From Methyloversatilis discipulorum (GTDB taxonomy: Bacteria > Pseudomonadota > Gammaproteobacteria > Burkholderiales > Rhodocyclaceae), in contig NZ_AZUP01000001.1 in assembly GCF_000527135.1 (NCBI RefSeq), positions 3,869,535 through 3,933,534 of the forward strand: DNA of 64,000 nucleotides, given 5' to 3'. The position numbers and the translations under genes are program-made. The first letter of the stretch is position 1. Every line of letters starts with the position of its first letter. This document shows positions 37,591 to 46,449 of this stretch, piece after piece. The notes below the pieces were generated by a model. The model ran no database searches and had not been told where the DNA came from. It saw only the letters and a program-made list of their open reading frames with translations.

Positions 37591-38790
37591 CTACGTGGCT
37601 GCGGCGGTGGCGCGCACGACCCGCGCCTCGCGGATCGGCAGGTTCACCAGCGCGGCGGCGGCGGCCAGTGCGGCGTCGGCGTACCACATCCACTGGTAGT
37701 CGCCCGTGTGTTCCAGCGCCAGCCCGCCCAGCCAGGCGCCGAAGAAGCCGCCGGTCTGGTGCGACAGCAAGGTCAGACCGAACAGTGTGGCGAGATAACG
37801 GGTGCCGAACAGCTTTCCGACCACTCCGGCGGTCGGCGGCACGGTGGCCAGCCAGGTCACGCCGAGTCCGATGGCGAACAGGTAGAAGGTCCATTCGGTG
37901 CGCGGCGACGCGAGGTAGATCAGCACCAGCACGGCGCGCGAGGCGTACATCCAGAACAGGATCATCTTGCTGCGCCAGCGGCCGACCGCCCAGCCGGCAA
38001 GCAGGCTGCCGAAGATGTTGGCCAGCCCGATCAGCGCCAGTGCGCCGCTCGCCACTTCGGCCGGCAGGCCGCACAGGCCGACTTCGCCCGGCAGGTGGGT
38101 GATCAGGAAGGCAATGTGGAAGCCGCAGGTGAAGAAGCCTGCGTGCAGCAGCAGATAGCTGCGGTCGCGCATCGCGTCGCCGACCGCGCGGCGCAGCCCG
38201 CCGTCGGTGCCGGCGGCGTGCTGCGGATGCGGCTCGCGTGCGCGCAGCGCGCGCGCCAGCGGCAGCGCGGCCAGCGCCGCCGCGGCCATCGCGTACATCG
38301 CACCCATCCAGCCGACCGTGGCGATGAGCTTCTGCGCCAGCGGCGCGAACACGAACTGGCCGAGCGAGCCGCCGGCGTTGATGATGCCTGCGGCCTGACC
38401 GCGCTGCGCCGAATCGAGCCGGCGCGAAGCGGCGCCGATCAGCACCGAAAAGCTGCCGGCGCCTGAGCCGGCGGCGGCCAGCACGCCCAGCGTCATCGTC
38501 ATGCCGAAGGCGCTGTCCACGAAGGTGGTGAGCACGCAGCCGAGTGCCAGCACGATCAGCCCGGCGGCCAGCACGCGGCCCGGACCGTAGCGGTCGGCCA
38601 CTGCGCCGGCCACCGGCTGGATCGCGCCCCACATGAACTGGCCGATCGCCAGCGCGAAGCTGAGCGTGACCACGCCCAGACCGGTGCTGGTATTGATCGG
38701 CGATATGAACAGACCGGTGGACTGCCGCACGCCCATGCTCACCATCAGCAGCAGGGCGGCGCACAGCACGGCCGACAGGGCGGTGGGCAT
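37591..38790 (-). CDS. Major facilitator superfamily transporter
   Basis: ATG at 38790 gives 399 residues and twelve hydrophobic segments; the frame upstream to 38952 overlaps the divergent YnfA gene and is rejected. The loop 2-3 motif AGAVADRYGPGRVLAAG (GxxADRxGxxR type) is clear. The N-terminus MVSMGVRQSTGLFISPINT resembles MFS carriers of the monocarboxylate/oxalate type. The substrate is not evident. Confidence 0.88.
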   Translation of the reverse strand: MPTALSAVLCAALLLMVSMGVRQSTGLFISPINTSTGLGVVTLSFALAIGQFMWGAIQPVAGAVADRYGPGRVLAAGLIVLALGCVLTTFVDSAFGMTMTLGVLAAAGSGAGSFSVLIGAASRRLDSAQRGQAAGIINAGGSLGQFVFAPLAQKLIATVGWMGAMYAMAAAALAALPLARALRAREPHPQHAAGTDGGLRRAVGDAMRDRSYLLLHAGFFTCGFHIAFLITHLPGEVGLCGLPAEVASGALALIGLANIFGSLLAGWAVGRWRSKMILFWMYASRAVLVLIYLASPRTEWTFYLFAIGLGVTWLATVPPTAGVVGKLFGTRYLATLFGLTLLSHQTGGFFGAWLGGLALEHTGDYQWMWYADAALAAAAALVNLPIREARVVRATAAAT

Positions 38791-38924
38791 GGTGACGGAG
38801 GCGCGGAATCTGGAGGCGTCGACGCTAGCACAGGCCCCGCTGCGATCTGTGCCGCACAGCGACGCTACGCGCCGGGCGCGAATCGCGGCACACTGACGCG
38901 TTGTCGTCCTGCCGCTTCGCTCAC

Positions 38925-39257
38925 ATGTCTTCGCTGCTCCAGACCACTGCACTGTTCGTCGCCACCGCGCTCGCCGAAATCATCGGCTGCTACCTGCCCT
39001 GGCTGTGGATGAAGGACCGCGCGCCCGCCTGGGTGCTGCTGCCGGCCGCGGCCTCGCTGGTCGCCTTCGTCTGGCTGCTCACCTTGCATCCGACCGCGGC
39101 GGGGCGGGTCTATGCAGCCTATGGCGGCGTCTATGTCTGCGTCGCCGTGCTGTGGCTGTGGCTGGTCGACGGCGAACGTCCGCATCTGTGGGATGTCACC
39201 GGTGTGGGGGTCGCGCTGGCCGGCATGGCCATCATCATGTTCGCGCCGCGTGGCTGA
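38925..39257 (+). CDS. YnfA/UPF0060 small membrane protein
   Basis: The 110-residue product starting at 38925 ([19 protein letters not shown]) has four membrane helices and the family blocks [34 protein letters not shown] and [15 protein letters not shown]0060 proteins are related to small multidrug-resistance transporters. The TTG at 38901 is an alternative start but would make the protein longer than usual. Confidence 0.93.
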   Translation: MSSLLQTTALFVATALAEIIGCYLPWLWMKDRAPAWVLLPAAASLVAFVWLLTLHPTAAGRVYAAYGGVYVCVAVLWLWLVDGERPHLWDVTGVGVALAGMAIIMFAPRG

Positions 39258-39290
39258 CGCCGCGGCGCTGTCATTGAAAGGAGTTCCCGC

Positions 39291-40070
39291 ATGGATCTGC
39301 AACTGAACAACCGTCTCGCGTTGGTGTCCGGCAGCACCGCCGGCATCGGCTATTCGATCGCCGAGGCGCTGCTGCGCGAAGGCGCGCGCGTCATCGTCAA
39401 TGGTCGTTCGCAGGCGGCGGTCGATGCCGCGGTCGCGAAACTGGGCGCGGGCGCCATCGGCTTCGCCGGTGACCTGGCGACGGCGCAGGCGGCCGAGGCC
39501 GTCGTACATGCCCACCCGGATATCGACATCCTGGTGAATAACCTCGGCATTTTCGAGCCCAAGGCCTTCGAGGACATTCCGGACGAGGACTGGCTGCGTT
39601 TCTTCGAGGTGAATGTGCTGAGTGGCGCGCGTCTGGCGCGACTGGTGCTGCCCGGCATGAAGCGCCGCAACTGGGGGCGCATCCTGTTCATATCGAGTGA
39701 GAGCGGCGTACAGATTCCGGCCGAGATGGTGCATTACGGCATGACCAAGTCGGCACAGATCGCCATCGCGCGCGGCATCGCCGAATCGGTGGCCGGCAGC
39801 GGCATCACCGTGAACAGCGTACTGCCCGGCCCGACCCGCTCGCGCGGCGTCGAGGACTTCGTGCAGGCATTGGCCGGCGACAGCGGCCAGAGCTTCGACG
39901 AGTTCGAGAAGGAATTCTTCGAGAAGGTGCGCCCGACCTCGCTGATCAAGCGTTTCGCGACGACCGAGGAAGTGGCGGCGATGGTGACCTATCTGTGCAG
40001 CCCGCTCGCCTCCGCCACCACCGGTGCGGCGCTGCGCGTCGATGGCGGCACGGTGAAGAGCGCGTTCTGA
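39291..40070 (+). CDS. Short-chain dehydrogenase/reductase
   Basis: The 259-residue protein has the SDR cofactor motif SGSTAGIGYSIA (TGxxxGIG type), the NNLG strand (DILVNNLGIFEP), a catalytic Ser in ISSESGVQ, and YGMTK as YxxxK. The C-terminus VDGGTVKSAF is typical. NADP(H) preference is likely from NGRSQ after beta-2. The substrate is unknown. A REP array follows. Confidence 0.93.
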   Translation: MDLQLNNRLALVSGSTAGIGYSIAEALLREGARVIVNGRSQAAVDAAVAKLGAGAIGFAGDLATAQAAEAVVHAHPDIDILVNNLGIFEPKAFEDIPDEDWLRFFEVNVLSGARLARLVLPGMKRRNWGRILFISSESGVQIPAEMVHYGMTKSAQIAIARGIAESVAGSGITVNSVLPGPTRSRGVEDFVQALAGDSGQSFDEFEKEFFEKVRPTSLIKRFATTEEVAAMVTYLCSPLASATTGAALRVDGGTVKSAF

Positions 40071-40184
40071 CGGTGACCGGATGGATGGGCGCGCGGCAGG
40101 TTGCAGCCTGCGGTGATCTGAAGCTTTGTCGGGGTCAGAAGACCCCTACCACAGAACCCCGGCCCCCGGGCGGGCGTGCTTTTT

Positions 40185-40517
40185 GTGGGAGCGACCTCTG
40201 GTCGCGATGCTGCCTTCGCGGGCCGCTGGCTTCGGTTCAGGTCGCTATCGCGAGCAAGCTCGCTCCCACAGGAAACCAGGCTCCGACGATGGGGCGGGCG
40301 TGCTTTTCGTGGGAGCGACCTCTGGTCGCGATGCAGCCTTCGCGGGCCGCTGGCTTCGGTTCAGGCTGCTATCGCGAGCAAGCCCGCTCCCACAGGAAAC
40401 CAGTCTCCGACGATGGGGCGGGCGTGCTTTTCGTGGGAGCGACCTCTGGTCGCGATGCAGCCTTCGCGGGCCGCTGGCTTCGGTTCAGGTCGCTATCGCG
40501 AGCAAGCTCGCTCCCAC
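40185..40517. repeat. Three REP (BIME-type) units, 124-base period
   Basis: Three near-identical 85-base units lie at 40185-40269, 40309-40393 and 40433-40517. Each begins GTGGGAGCGACC and ends GCTCGCTCCCAC, so the ends are complementary, and each arm also carries its own small hairpin (GCGACC/GGTCGC and GCGAGC/GCTCGC). A partial, diverged arm lies at 40553-40576. The 40071-40588 stretch holds no gene; reading frames across it are repeat translations. Confidence 0.93.
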
Positions 40518-40588
40518 AAAACCAGGCTCTGGCGGCGAACAGGGCGCGATCCTTGTGAGCGGCCTTGGCCGCGACTAGGCGGGTCGCT

Positions 40589-41782
40589 TCAGCCGCCCTT
40601 GCGGATAGGTGCCGCCACGGCACCGACGTATTCGCCGTCCGCACGAGGGTGCGGGGCGGGCGAGCGTTGCGGTCTGCGCACGACGTCGAGCCACGCGGCC
40701 AGCGCCCACATCAGCAGCACGCCGAGCAAGCCGGCGGCGACCTGTATCGCCGGATGGTCCGCGGCCTGCGCACCGACCGCGTCGGCCAGCGGGGCCAGCA
40801 GCACGCTCAGGCAGAACACTTCCAGTGAATGACGACCCATGCAGCGCAGCGCTGATGCAGGCGCGCTGTGCAGCCATGCCCCCGGACGCAGCAGCGTGGT
40901 GGCGACCCAGGCCAATACCAGGAAGTGAGCAACGCGCAGCAGGTCGAGGTCGGTCTTGCTGATCGGGTAGATCAGCGTGGCGATGGACTGCGGCATCAGT
41001 GCGTCATGAACCTCCGGCCAGCGCCAGGACAGGCTGAGCAGCAGCGAGGCCGCGAGGAAGGCCAGCGCCGCGGGCATCATGATGTTGCGGCCGATGCGCC
41101 GTTCCAGCGGACGCATGCGCAGCAGGGATCGCGGTCGTGCGCAGCAGGCACCGATGAAGAACAGGAACTGCCAGGCCAGCGGATTGAAGAACCACACTCC
41201 CTCGGGTGCTGCGGGCAGATTCAGCCCCGTCTGCTTCTCCAGCAGCCACAGCAGGCCGGAGGGCAGCAGCACCCACATCGGCCGGCGCACCAGCAGCGGC
41301 AGCAGGCCGGCCATCAGCGTCATCAGCACGACATACAGCGGCAGCGGGTCCATCAGCACCGGCTTGAACTGCATCAGGATGCCTGCCAGCAGCGCCGACT
41401 GCGGCTGTTCGAGGAAATAGCCCAGGCCCATCTCGGCGATGAAGTCGCGCGTCTCGACATTGTCGTTGGCGACGAACACGACCACCATCAACTGTGCCAG
41501 CAGGAACACGTGGGCGACGTACAGGATCCAGGCGCGGCGCAGCACGTGCACTGCCGCCGGGAAAAATCCTTCGCGCTCGTAGCGGCGGCCGTAGGCCAGC
41601 ATGGCGCCATAGCCGGCGAGGAACACGAACAGTTCGGCCGCATCGCTGAGACCGAAGTTGCGCAGCGTGGCGTAGCCCAGTGGGTTGCCGGGAAGGTGGT
41701 CCCAGAACATGCAGATCAGTGCGACGCCGCGGAAGAGGTCGACGCGCAGGTCGCGCGCCGCAGGTGGAGGTGCGTAATTCAT
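40589..41782 (-). CDS. OpgC-domain membrane acyltransferase
   Basis: ATG 41782 (MNYAPPPAARDLRVDLFRG) gives 397 residues. The protein has about ten membrane helices and the OpgC signature DLFRGVALICMFWDHLPGNP and FVFLAGYGAMLAYG. OpgC proteins transfer succinyl or similar groups to periplasmic glucans. No opgGH genes are nearby, so the exact acceptor is unknown. Confidence 0.88.
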   Translation of the reverse strand: MNYAPPPAARDLRVDLFRGVALICMFWDHLPGNPLGYATLRNFGLSDAAELFVFLAGYGAMLAYGRRYEREGFFPAAVHVLRRAWILYVAHVFLLAQLMVVVFVANDNVETRDFIAEMGLGYFLEQPQSALLAGILMQFKPVLMDPLPLYVVLMTLMAGLLPLLVRRPMWVLLPSGLLWLLEKQTGLNLPAAPEGVWFFNPLAWQFLFFIGACCARPRSLLRMRPLERRIGRNIMMPAALAFLAASLLLSLSWRWPEVHDALMPQSIATLIYPISKTDLDLLRVAHFLVLAWVATTLLRPGAWLHSAPASALRCMGRHSLEVFCLSVLLAPLADAVGAQAADHPAIQVAAGLLGVLLMWALAAWLDVVRRPQRSPAPHPRADGEYVGAVAAPIRKGG

Positions 41783-42011
41783 CGTCAACGGCTCCGTGCG
41801 GGCGGGTCGCGGACGCGCCGTGCCGTCGGCCGGTGTCCGTTACCCGATGCTTTAGGGAGGCATGGAGCCACGGCGGCGTGGCCCATGAAGTGTCCTTGAT
41901 GCGCCCGCGAATGCTAGCGCCGCGCAAGGGTAGACCAGATGGGCGTGCAGGTAGGCGTCTGTCAGCGGATGCTGACAGGCTGCGCGGCCGGCCAGGCGGC
42001 CTGCCGGGTTC

Positions 42012-42932
42012 TCAGCGGCGCGACTCCGGGCGGAAGCGCAACGCGAGCACGACCAGCGCAAGAAGCGCCGGCAACCAGTTCAGTGCGGTCGGTACCGGAC
42101 GCGACACTGCGGCGCCGTCGTGTTTCATGGCGCGGACCAGCGTACCGGTGTCGGTCAGCGTCGCATAGTCGAAGCCGACCTGCTGCGCGATCTCGCGCAA
42201 ATGGGTTTCGCGCAGAGCCGACAGGTGTTCGGTGCCGGGTACCTTGCGGCCGTCGGCGGTGCGCAATTCGCGCTGTATCACTTCGCCGGCCTTCCAGAAG
42301 CCGACCGGGCGACCGTCGTCGTCGCTCTTCGGTATCGGTCGCGCCGCCTCGCCGCCGGCGCCGACGATCCAGCCGCGTACCTCGCCCGGCTTGATGTCGT
42401 CGAAGCCCGGCTTGTCGCCATCGCGCAGCGGCGGCGCCTCCTGGCCGTCGCTGACGAAGACGACGGCTGGGGCCTCCTCCAGCGTCTTGGCGGTGCGCAC
42501 CGACCAGAACACGCCCTTCGCCACCTCGCTCGAATTACCCCAGCGCATGCGGCCATCGATCTGGTCGAGTGAGGCGATCAGGTCACTGTAGTGCGCACAC
42601 ACCTCGATCGGCGCCAGCAGCAGCAACGTGCGGTACTCGGCGAAACCGGCCCAGCCGACGCGCGAGCCGCAGGGCAGTTCGCGCAGCGCCCGCTTGGCCG
42701 ACTCGCGGGCGTAGGTCAAGCGACTGACCGGCGCGCCGTCCAGCTCGTAGTCCTCGACATTCATGCTCTGCGTCAGGTCGAACACGACGATGGTGTCCCA
42801 GCTGTCGCGCGGCAGGTTTACCGGCGGCAGCACGGCGGCGATCACCAGCAGCGCGAATGCGGCGAGCAGCGAGCGCGCGTCGCGTTCGCGCAGGCTGGCG
42901 AGCAGGTTGCGCAGGAAGACGCGTGTTCTCAT
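42012..42932 (-). CDS. mxaL: MxaL-like vWA membrane protein (cluster 2)
   Basis: ATG at 42932 gives 306 residues with an N-terminal membrane helix (LLAAFALLVIAAVLPP), a vWA domain with VFDLTQSMNVEDYE and a C-terminal membrane helix. As in cluster 1 the MIDAS reads DxTxS, so this is a shared trait of the family here. It matches cluster 1 throughout (MTPVEVCSNY versus LAPIEVCAHY, SLDQIDGRMRWGNSSEVAKG). It ends the second mxaRSACKL run. Confidence 0.88.
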   Translation of the reverse strand: MRTRVFLRNLLASLRERDARSLLAAFALLVIAAVLPPVNLPRDSWDTIVVFDLTQSMNVEDYELDGAPVSRLTYARESAKRALRELPCGSRVGWAGFAEYRTLLLLAPIEVCAHYSDLIASLDQIDGRMRWGNSSEVAKGVFWSVRTAKTLEEAPAVVFVSDGQEAPPLRDGDKPGFDDIKPGEVRGWIVGAGGEAARPIPKSDDDGRPVGFWKAGEVIQRELRTADGRKVPGTEHLSALRETHLREIAQQVGFDYATLTDTGTLVRAMKHDGAAVSRPVPTALNWLPALLALVVLALRFRPESRR

Positions 42933-42942
42933 GCGCACGTCC

Positions 42943-43479
42943 TCACGGCAGGTCCAGCCGCACGCCCTGCAGCGTCGTCACCACGCGTTCCCGCGGTGGC
43001 TCCGGACCTTCGTCCTCGGCGGCGACTGCCTGCTCGATCTCGGGCGCGAGCCACAGCGCGCGTTCGAGGTTGTAGCGCGCCTCCCAGTCGTCCGGTCGCT
43101 CGCGCAGCGCGTCGCGGTAGCGCTGCTTGGCCAGCTCGACCAGCGGCAGCGCGTTGGCGACGTCGGCCTCGCCGCGCGCCAGCGCTTCGCGCAGGTGCAG
43201 GTTGCCGAGGTTGTAGCGCGCGCCCTCGCGCAGGTCGGCGCGTTCGCCGGCGATCAGCGCCTTCCAGGCACGGGTGGCGGCTTCGCTGTCGCTGCCGCGG
43301 CTCAGCGCCAGCGCCTGCGCGAACTGCGCTTCCGGCAGATCGGCGTCGATGCTGCCGGCGGCGGCGATGGCGGCATTCACACGCTCGGCCTGCCACAGCT
43401 GCGTCGTCTGCCAGCCGGCAACGATGCCGGTGACCAGCGCGGTGGCGCCGAAGATCAGATGGACGGTGCGTCGTTTCAC
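42943..43479 (-). CDS. mxaK: MxaK-like membrane-anchored protein (cluster 2)
   Basis: The likely start is GTG at 43479, overlapping the mxaC stop, giving 178 residues. One membrane anchor (LIFGATALVTGIVAGWQ) precedes a TPR-like region: ARYNLGNLHLREALARG and RPDDWEARYNLERALWLAPE, matching cluster 1 closely in these blocks and little elsewhere. Confidence 0.82.
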   Translation of the reverse strand: MKRRTVHLIFGATALVTGIVAGWQTTQLWQAERVNAAIAAAGSIDADLPEAQFAQALALSRGSDSEAATRAWKALIAGERADLREGARYNLGNLHLREALARGEADVANALPLVELAKQRYRDALRERPDDWEARYNLERALWLAPEIEQAVAAEDEGPEPPRERVVTTLQGVRLDLP

Positions 43480-44558
43480 AGCCAGCTCCGCAGAAGAAGG
43501 GATCGATAGACCAGCAGCAGCGCGCAGCACAGCGCCGCCAGCGAGAAGAAGAGGCGGCTGTGGTCCTGCCGCGGAACGCGCTCTTCGAAGTCGAGCGGGA
43601 AGTTCTGCTGGCGGCCGACTTCGGCCACCGCCTTCGCAAGGTCTTCCGGGCTGTCCGCCTGGTAGAGCCGATAGGTCACCGGCAGCGACTGGAAGAAGCG
43701 GTGCAGCGACACTTCGGCGATCGACTCCTGCGCGTAGTAGGCGTTGCGGACCTCGATCGCTTCCATGCTGTCGCCGTCAGCGGCCGGCGGCGGTGCGCTC
43801 GCTTCGGCGTCGAGTTCTGGTGCGTTCAGCGTGCGCAGATAGAGCCAGTGCAGCGCGATGCGGTTGGCCTGCAGACCCTCACGGATGCGCTTGCGCGTCG
43901 GTTCGTCGAGATGGGCGCCGCCGTCGGTCACCAGCAGGATGATGCGGCTGCCGGTGTAGGCACGCTCGGTGAAGGTGTCGATGGCGGCGGTCAGCGCGCG
44001 GCCGACGTTGGTGTCGGACAGCCCGCGGCCCAGCCCGCCCGCGGTGATGCCGGCCTGCACGACGGCGTCGTGCTGGGTGAAGGGCACGACGTTCATCGGC
44101 CCGGCGCTGAAGAACATCAGCGCGAAGCGGTCGTCCGGCCGCTGCTCGACGAATTTCGACAGCAGGTCGCGCGCCACTGCCGACTTCGGTTCGCCGCGCG
44201 ATTCGACCTGGTAGAGCATCGAGTGCGGATCGATGGTGCGCCAGTCGCTGGGCTTCATCTTGGCGTCCATGCTGCGGCTGCGGTCCATCAGGATCATGAT
44301 CTCCGCACCGCGGCCGGTGCGCGTCACCGTCGTTTCGGGCGAGCCGGGGCCGGCCAGCGCGATGACGATGCCGGCCAGTGCCAGCACCGCCAGCGCGCGC
44401 CAGGCGAAGCCGGCGACGCGGCCAGCGCGGTCGCGCGGCAGCCAGTCCAGGGTCGGGAACAGCAGCGTGTCGCGGCGTCGGCGCAGCAGCGGCAGCGCGG
44501 CCAGCGGCAACAGCAGCAGCACCCAGGGCTGGGCGAAGTCGATGGCGCCGAAGATCAT
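43476..44558 (-). CDS. mxaC: MxaC-like vWA membrane protein (cluster 2)
   Basis: ATG 44558 (MIFGAIDFAQPWVLLLLPLA) overlaps the mxaA stop and gives 360 residues; the frame runs on to 45935 but only over mxaA and mxaS. The product has N-terminal helices, a vWA domain with the intact MIDAS motif LMDRSRSMDAK, and a C-terminal helix (FFSLAALCCALLLVY). A short insertion (SAPPPAADGD, with surrounding residues) makes it longer than the cluster-1 copy. Confidence 0.88.
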   Translation of the reverse strand: MIFGAIDFAQPWVLLLLPLAALPLLRRRRDTLLFPTLDWLPRDRAGRVAGFAWRALAVLALAGIVIALAGPGSPETTVTRTGRGAEIMILMDRSRSMDAKMKPSDWRTIDPHSMLYQVESRGEPKSAVARDLLSKFVEQRPDDRFALMFFSAGPMNVVPFTQHDAVVQAGITAGGLGRGLSDTNVGRALTAAIDTFTERAYTGSRIILLVTDGGAHLDEPTRKRIREGLQANRIALHWLYLRTLNAPELDAEASAPPPAADGDSMEAIEVRNAYYAQESIAEVSLHRFFQSLPVTYRLYQADSPEDLAKAVAEVGRQQNFPLDFEERVPRQDHSRLFFSLAALCCALLLVYRSLLLRSWL

Positions 44559-45589
44559 GCTTCGTGCCGCCTTTCGATGTCGCGCAGGCGCCGCGCGAAG
44601 CTGCGCAGCGGCAGCGCATCGGCCGGCCGCTCGGCGCCGAAGAACAGTGCGGCCGACTGCGCGTAGAAGCGCTCGATGTCGGCGCGCAGCGGTGCGTACT
44701 GCGGTGCGCGCTCGAACAGGCGCGGCAGCGAAGCCGGCTGCAGGCTGCGGCCGGCGGTGCGGTCGAAGGCGCGGTGCAGCGCCTGCCAGGCTTCCGGTGC
44801 GTCGTCGCCGCGACCGCGCAGGCCCTTCAGTTCGTGCAGCGCGCGGGCGAAGGGCTGACTGCGTCCGGCGCGCCAGCTGCGCCAGGCCAGCCACCCGCCC
44901 CAGGCGAGCAGCGTGGCGATGCACAGGCCGCCCCACAGCGCGATCTGCTGGCGGATCGAGGTGGTGTCGACAGCCGGTGCGGCGCGGTCCGGCTGCAGCG
45001 CGTCCAGCGCGCCTTCGCCGAAGGCGTTGCGCGGTGTCAGCGGTGCGGCGCTGAAGGGCCAGGCAGCGACGCCGAGCAGGCCGCCCGAGGTCTGCAGGTC
45101 GAGCGCCGGCAGCGTCAGCGCGACCAGCGCCTGCGGCGCGTTGATCAGCTGGTGCTCGATCACCAGCCAGCGCTGTCCGTCGGCGTCGCGTTCGATACGG
45201 GTCGGCCGGCGTTCCAGCCAGACGCCGACGCGGCCGGGTGCAGGCGGCTTGGTGAGTTCGACCGGCTTGCCGTCGATGGCGAGCAGCACGCGCTGCGTCA
45301 GCACATCGCCCAGCGTGTGGCCGAAGGCGCGCGGCTGTTCGACGCGGGCGGGTGCACCCTGCGGCTGCGGTGCCGCGGCGGCTGGCGGGGCGGTCGTCTC
45401 CACGGCGGGCGTGGCAGCGGCGCCGTTTTCGGGCGCGTCGTCGGCCGCCGTTTCCTGCGGGGCAGGACTGCCCTCCGTGCTTGCAGCCGGCGCCTCCGGC
45501 GCAGCGGCAGGGGTCTGTGCGAATGCACCATGAGCGCCCTGCGCGAGCAGCAGACTGGCGATCAGGGACGCTCGGATCAAGGGCGTCAT
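44555..45589 (-). CDS. mxaA: MxaA-like periplasmic/membrane protein (cluster 2)
   Basis: The 344-residue protein has a signal peptide ending at GAFAQTP, an Ala/Pro/Glu-rich stretch to about residue 85, a conserved domain (AFGHTLGDVLTQRVLLAIDG, DADGQRWLVIEHQLINAP) and one membrane helix (IALWGGLCIATLLAWGGW). It corresponds to the cluster-1 mxaA in all parts but is well diverged from it. Confidence 0.85.
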   Translation of the reverse strand: MTPLIRASLIASLLLAQGAHGAFAQTPAAAPEAPAASTEGSPAPQETAADDAPENGAAATPAVETTAPPAAAAPQPQGAPARVEQPRAFGHTLGDVLTQRVLLAIDGKPVELTKPPAPGRVGVWLERRPTRIERDADGQRWLVIEHQLINAPQALVALTLPALDLQTSGGLLGVAAWPFSAAPLTPRNAFGEGALDALQPDRAAPAVDTTSIRQQIALWGGLCIATLLAWGGWLAWRSWRAGRSQPFARALHELKGLRGRGDDAPEAWQALHRAFDRTAGRSLQPASLPRLFERAPQYAPLRADIERFYAQSAALFFGAERPADALPLRSFARRLRDIERRHEA

Positions 45590-46449
45590 GCGGTGGCCTC
45601 GAAGAAGTAGTCGGACATCGCCTCGGCGTCGAAGGCGCCGTGGATGAAGAAGGGGCGCAGGTCGCGCGCGGACAGGAAGGCATCCAGCTCAGCGCGCCGT
45701 GCCGCCACCGCGTCGCGCCACTGCGTACGCAGCTTGGGCCGCATGAACAGCGTGCGGCGGACACTGCTCTCGGCGTCGCGCAGCGGTGCGATGGCGTCAT
45801 GCGGCGGTGGCTCGGTTTCGGCCGGATCCCACACGATGACCGGCACGACGAAGGCGTGCGACAGCAGATCGAGTGCGGCGCCGAGCCGGTCGAGCGGCCA
45901 GTGGAAGTCGCTGACCAGGAAGACCAGCGCCTCACGGCCGATCAGCTGCTGCAGTGCGTCTTCCAGCCCCTCGATGCCGCCGGGCGCAGGCGTGCATTGA
46001 CGCAGGCTGTCCGCCATCACGCTGCCCAGACCGCGGCTGAGTGTGGCCGGTACGCACAGGTCGGCGCGCTCGCGCTGGTCGAAAGCCAGCATGCCCAGCG
46101 CGTCGCCGACGCGGAAGGCGCTGCGCGCCAGCGACTCGACGAAGTCGGCGGCGACGTCGATCTTGCGCCTGCGGGCGCCGAAGCCCATCGAGGCGGACAC
46201 ATCCACCAGCAGCTGCACGGTGACGCCGACGCGCTGGCGATTGACGCGCACCAGCCAGTCGCCGGTGGTGCTGCGCACGCTGGCGCGCAGATCCAGCCGG
46301 CGTGGGTCGGGCCGGTCGTACAGACTCATGTGCGACACGAATTCCTGCCCGGCGCCCAGGCTGCTGCCCGGGTGCGAACCCGGGCGCTGGCCGGCCGCGC
46401 GCTGCGGCAGCCGATAGTGGAACTCGTGCAGCTCGTCGGCGGCACTCAT
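45586..46449 (-). CDS. mxaS: MxaS-like DUF58 protein (cluster 2)
   Basis: ATG at 46449 (MSAADELHEFHYRLPQRAAG) overlaps the mxaR stop and gives 287 residues; the longer frame to 46740 lies over mxaR. DUF58 features are PDPRRLDLRASV and the MIDAS LLVDVSASMGFG. It is soluble and should partner the MoxR ATPase. Confidence 0.9.
   Translation of the reverse strand: MSAADELHEFHYRLPQRAAGQRPGSHPGSSLGAGQEFVSHMSLYDRPDPRRLDLRASVRSTTGDWLVRVNRQRVGVTVQLLVDVSASMGFGARRRKIDVAADFVESLARSAFRVGDALGMLAFDQRERADLCVPATLSRGLGSVMADSLRQCTPAPGGIEGLEDALQQLIGREALVFLVSDFHWPLDRLGAALDLLSHAFVVPVIVWDPAETEPPPHDAIAPLRDAESSVRRTLFMRPKLRTQWRDAVAARRAELDAFLSARDLRPFFIHGAFDAEAMSDYFFEATA

Noticed and set aside
40185-40517. CRISPR array
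   Set aside because: Repeats are 85 bases with paired hairpins, spacers are nearly identical to one another, and no cas genes are present.
40126-40832. Overlapping plus-strand frames in the REP array
   Set aside because: They translate the repeated REP sequence three times in different frames and run into the antisense of the OpgC gene.
43476-45935. 819-residue frame ending in mxaC of cluster 2
   Set aside because: Only the last 360 residues look like a protein; the rest is out-of-frame translation of mxaA and mxaS.
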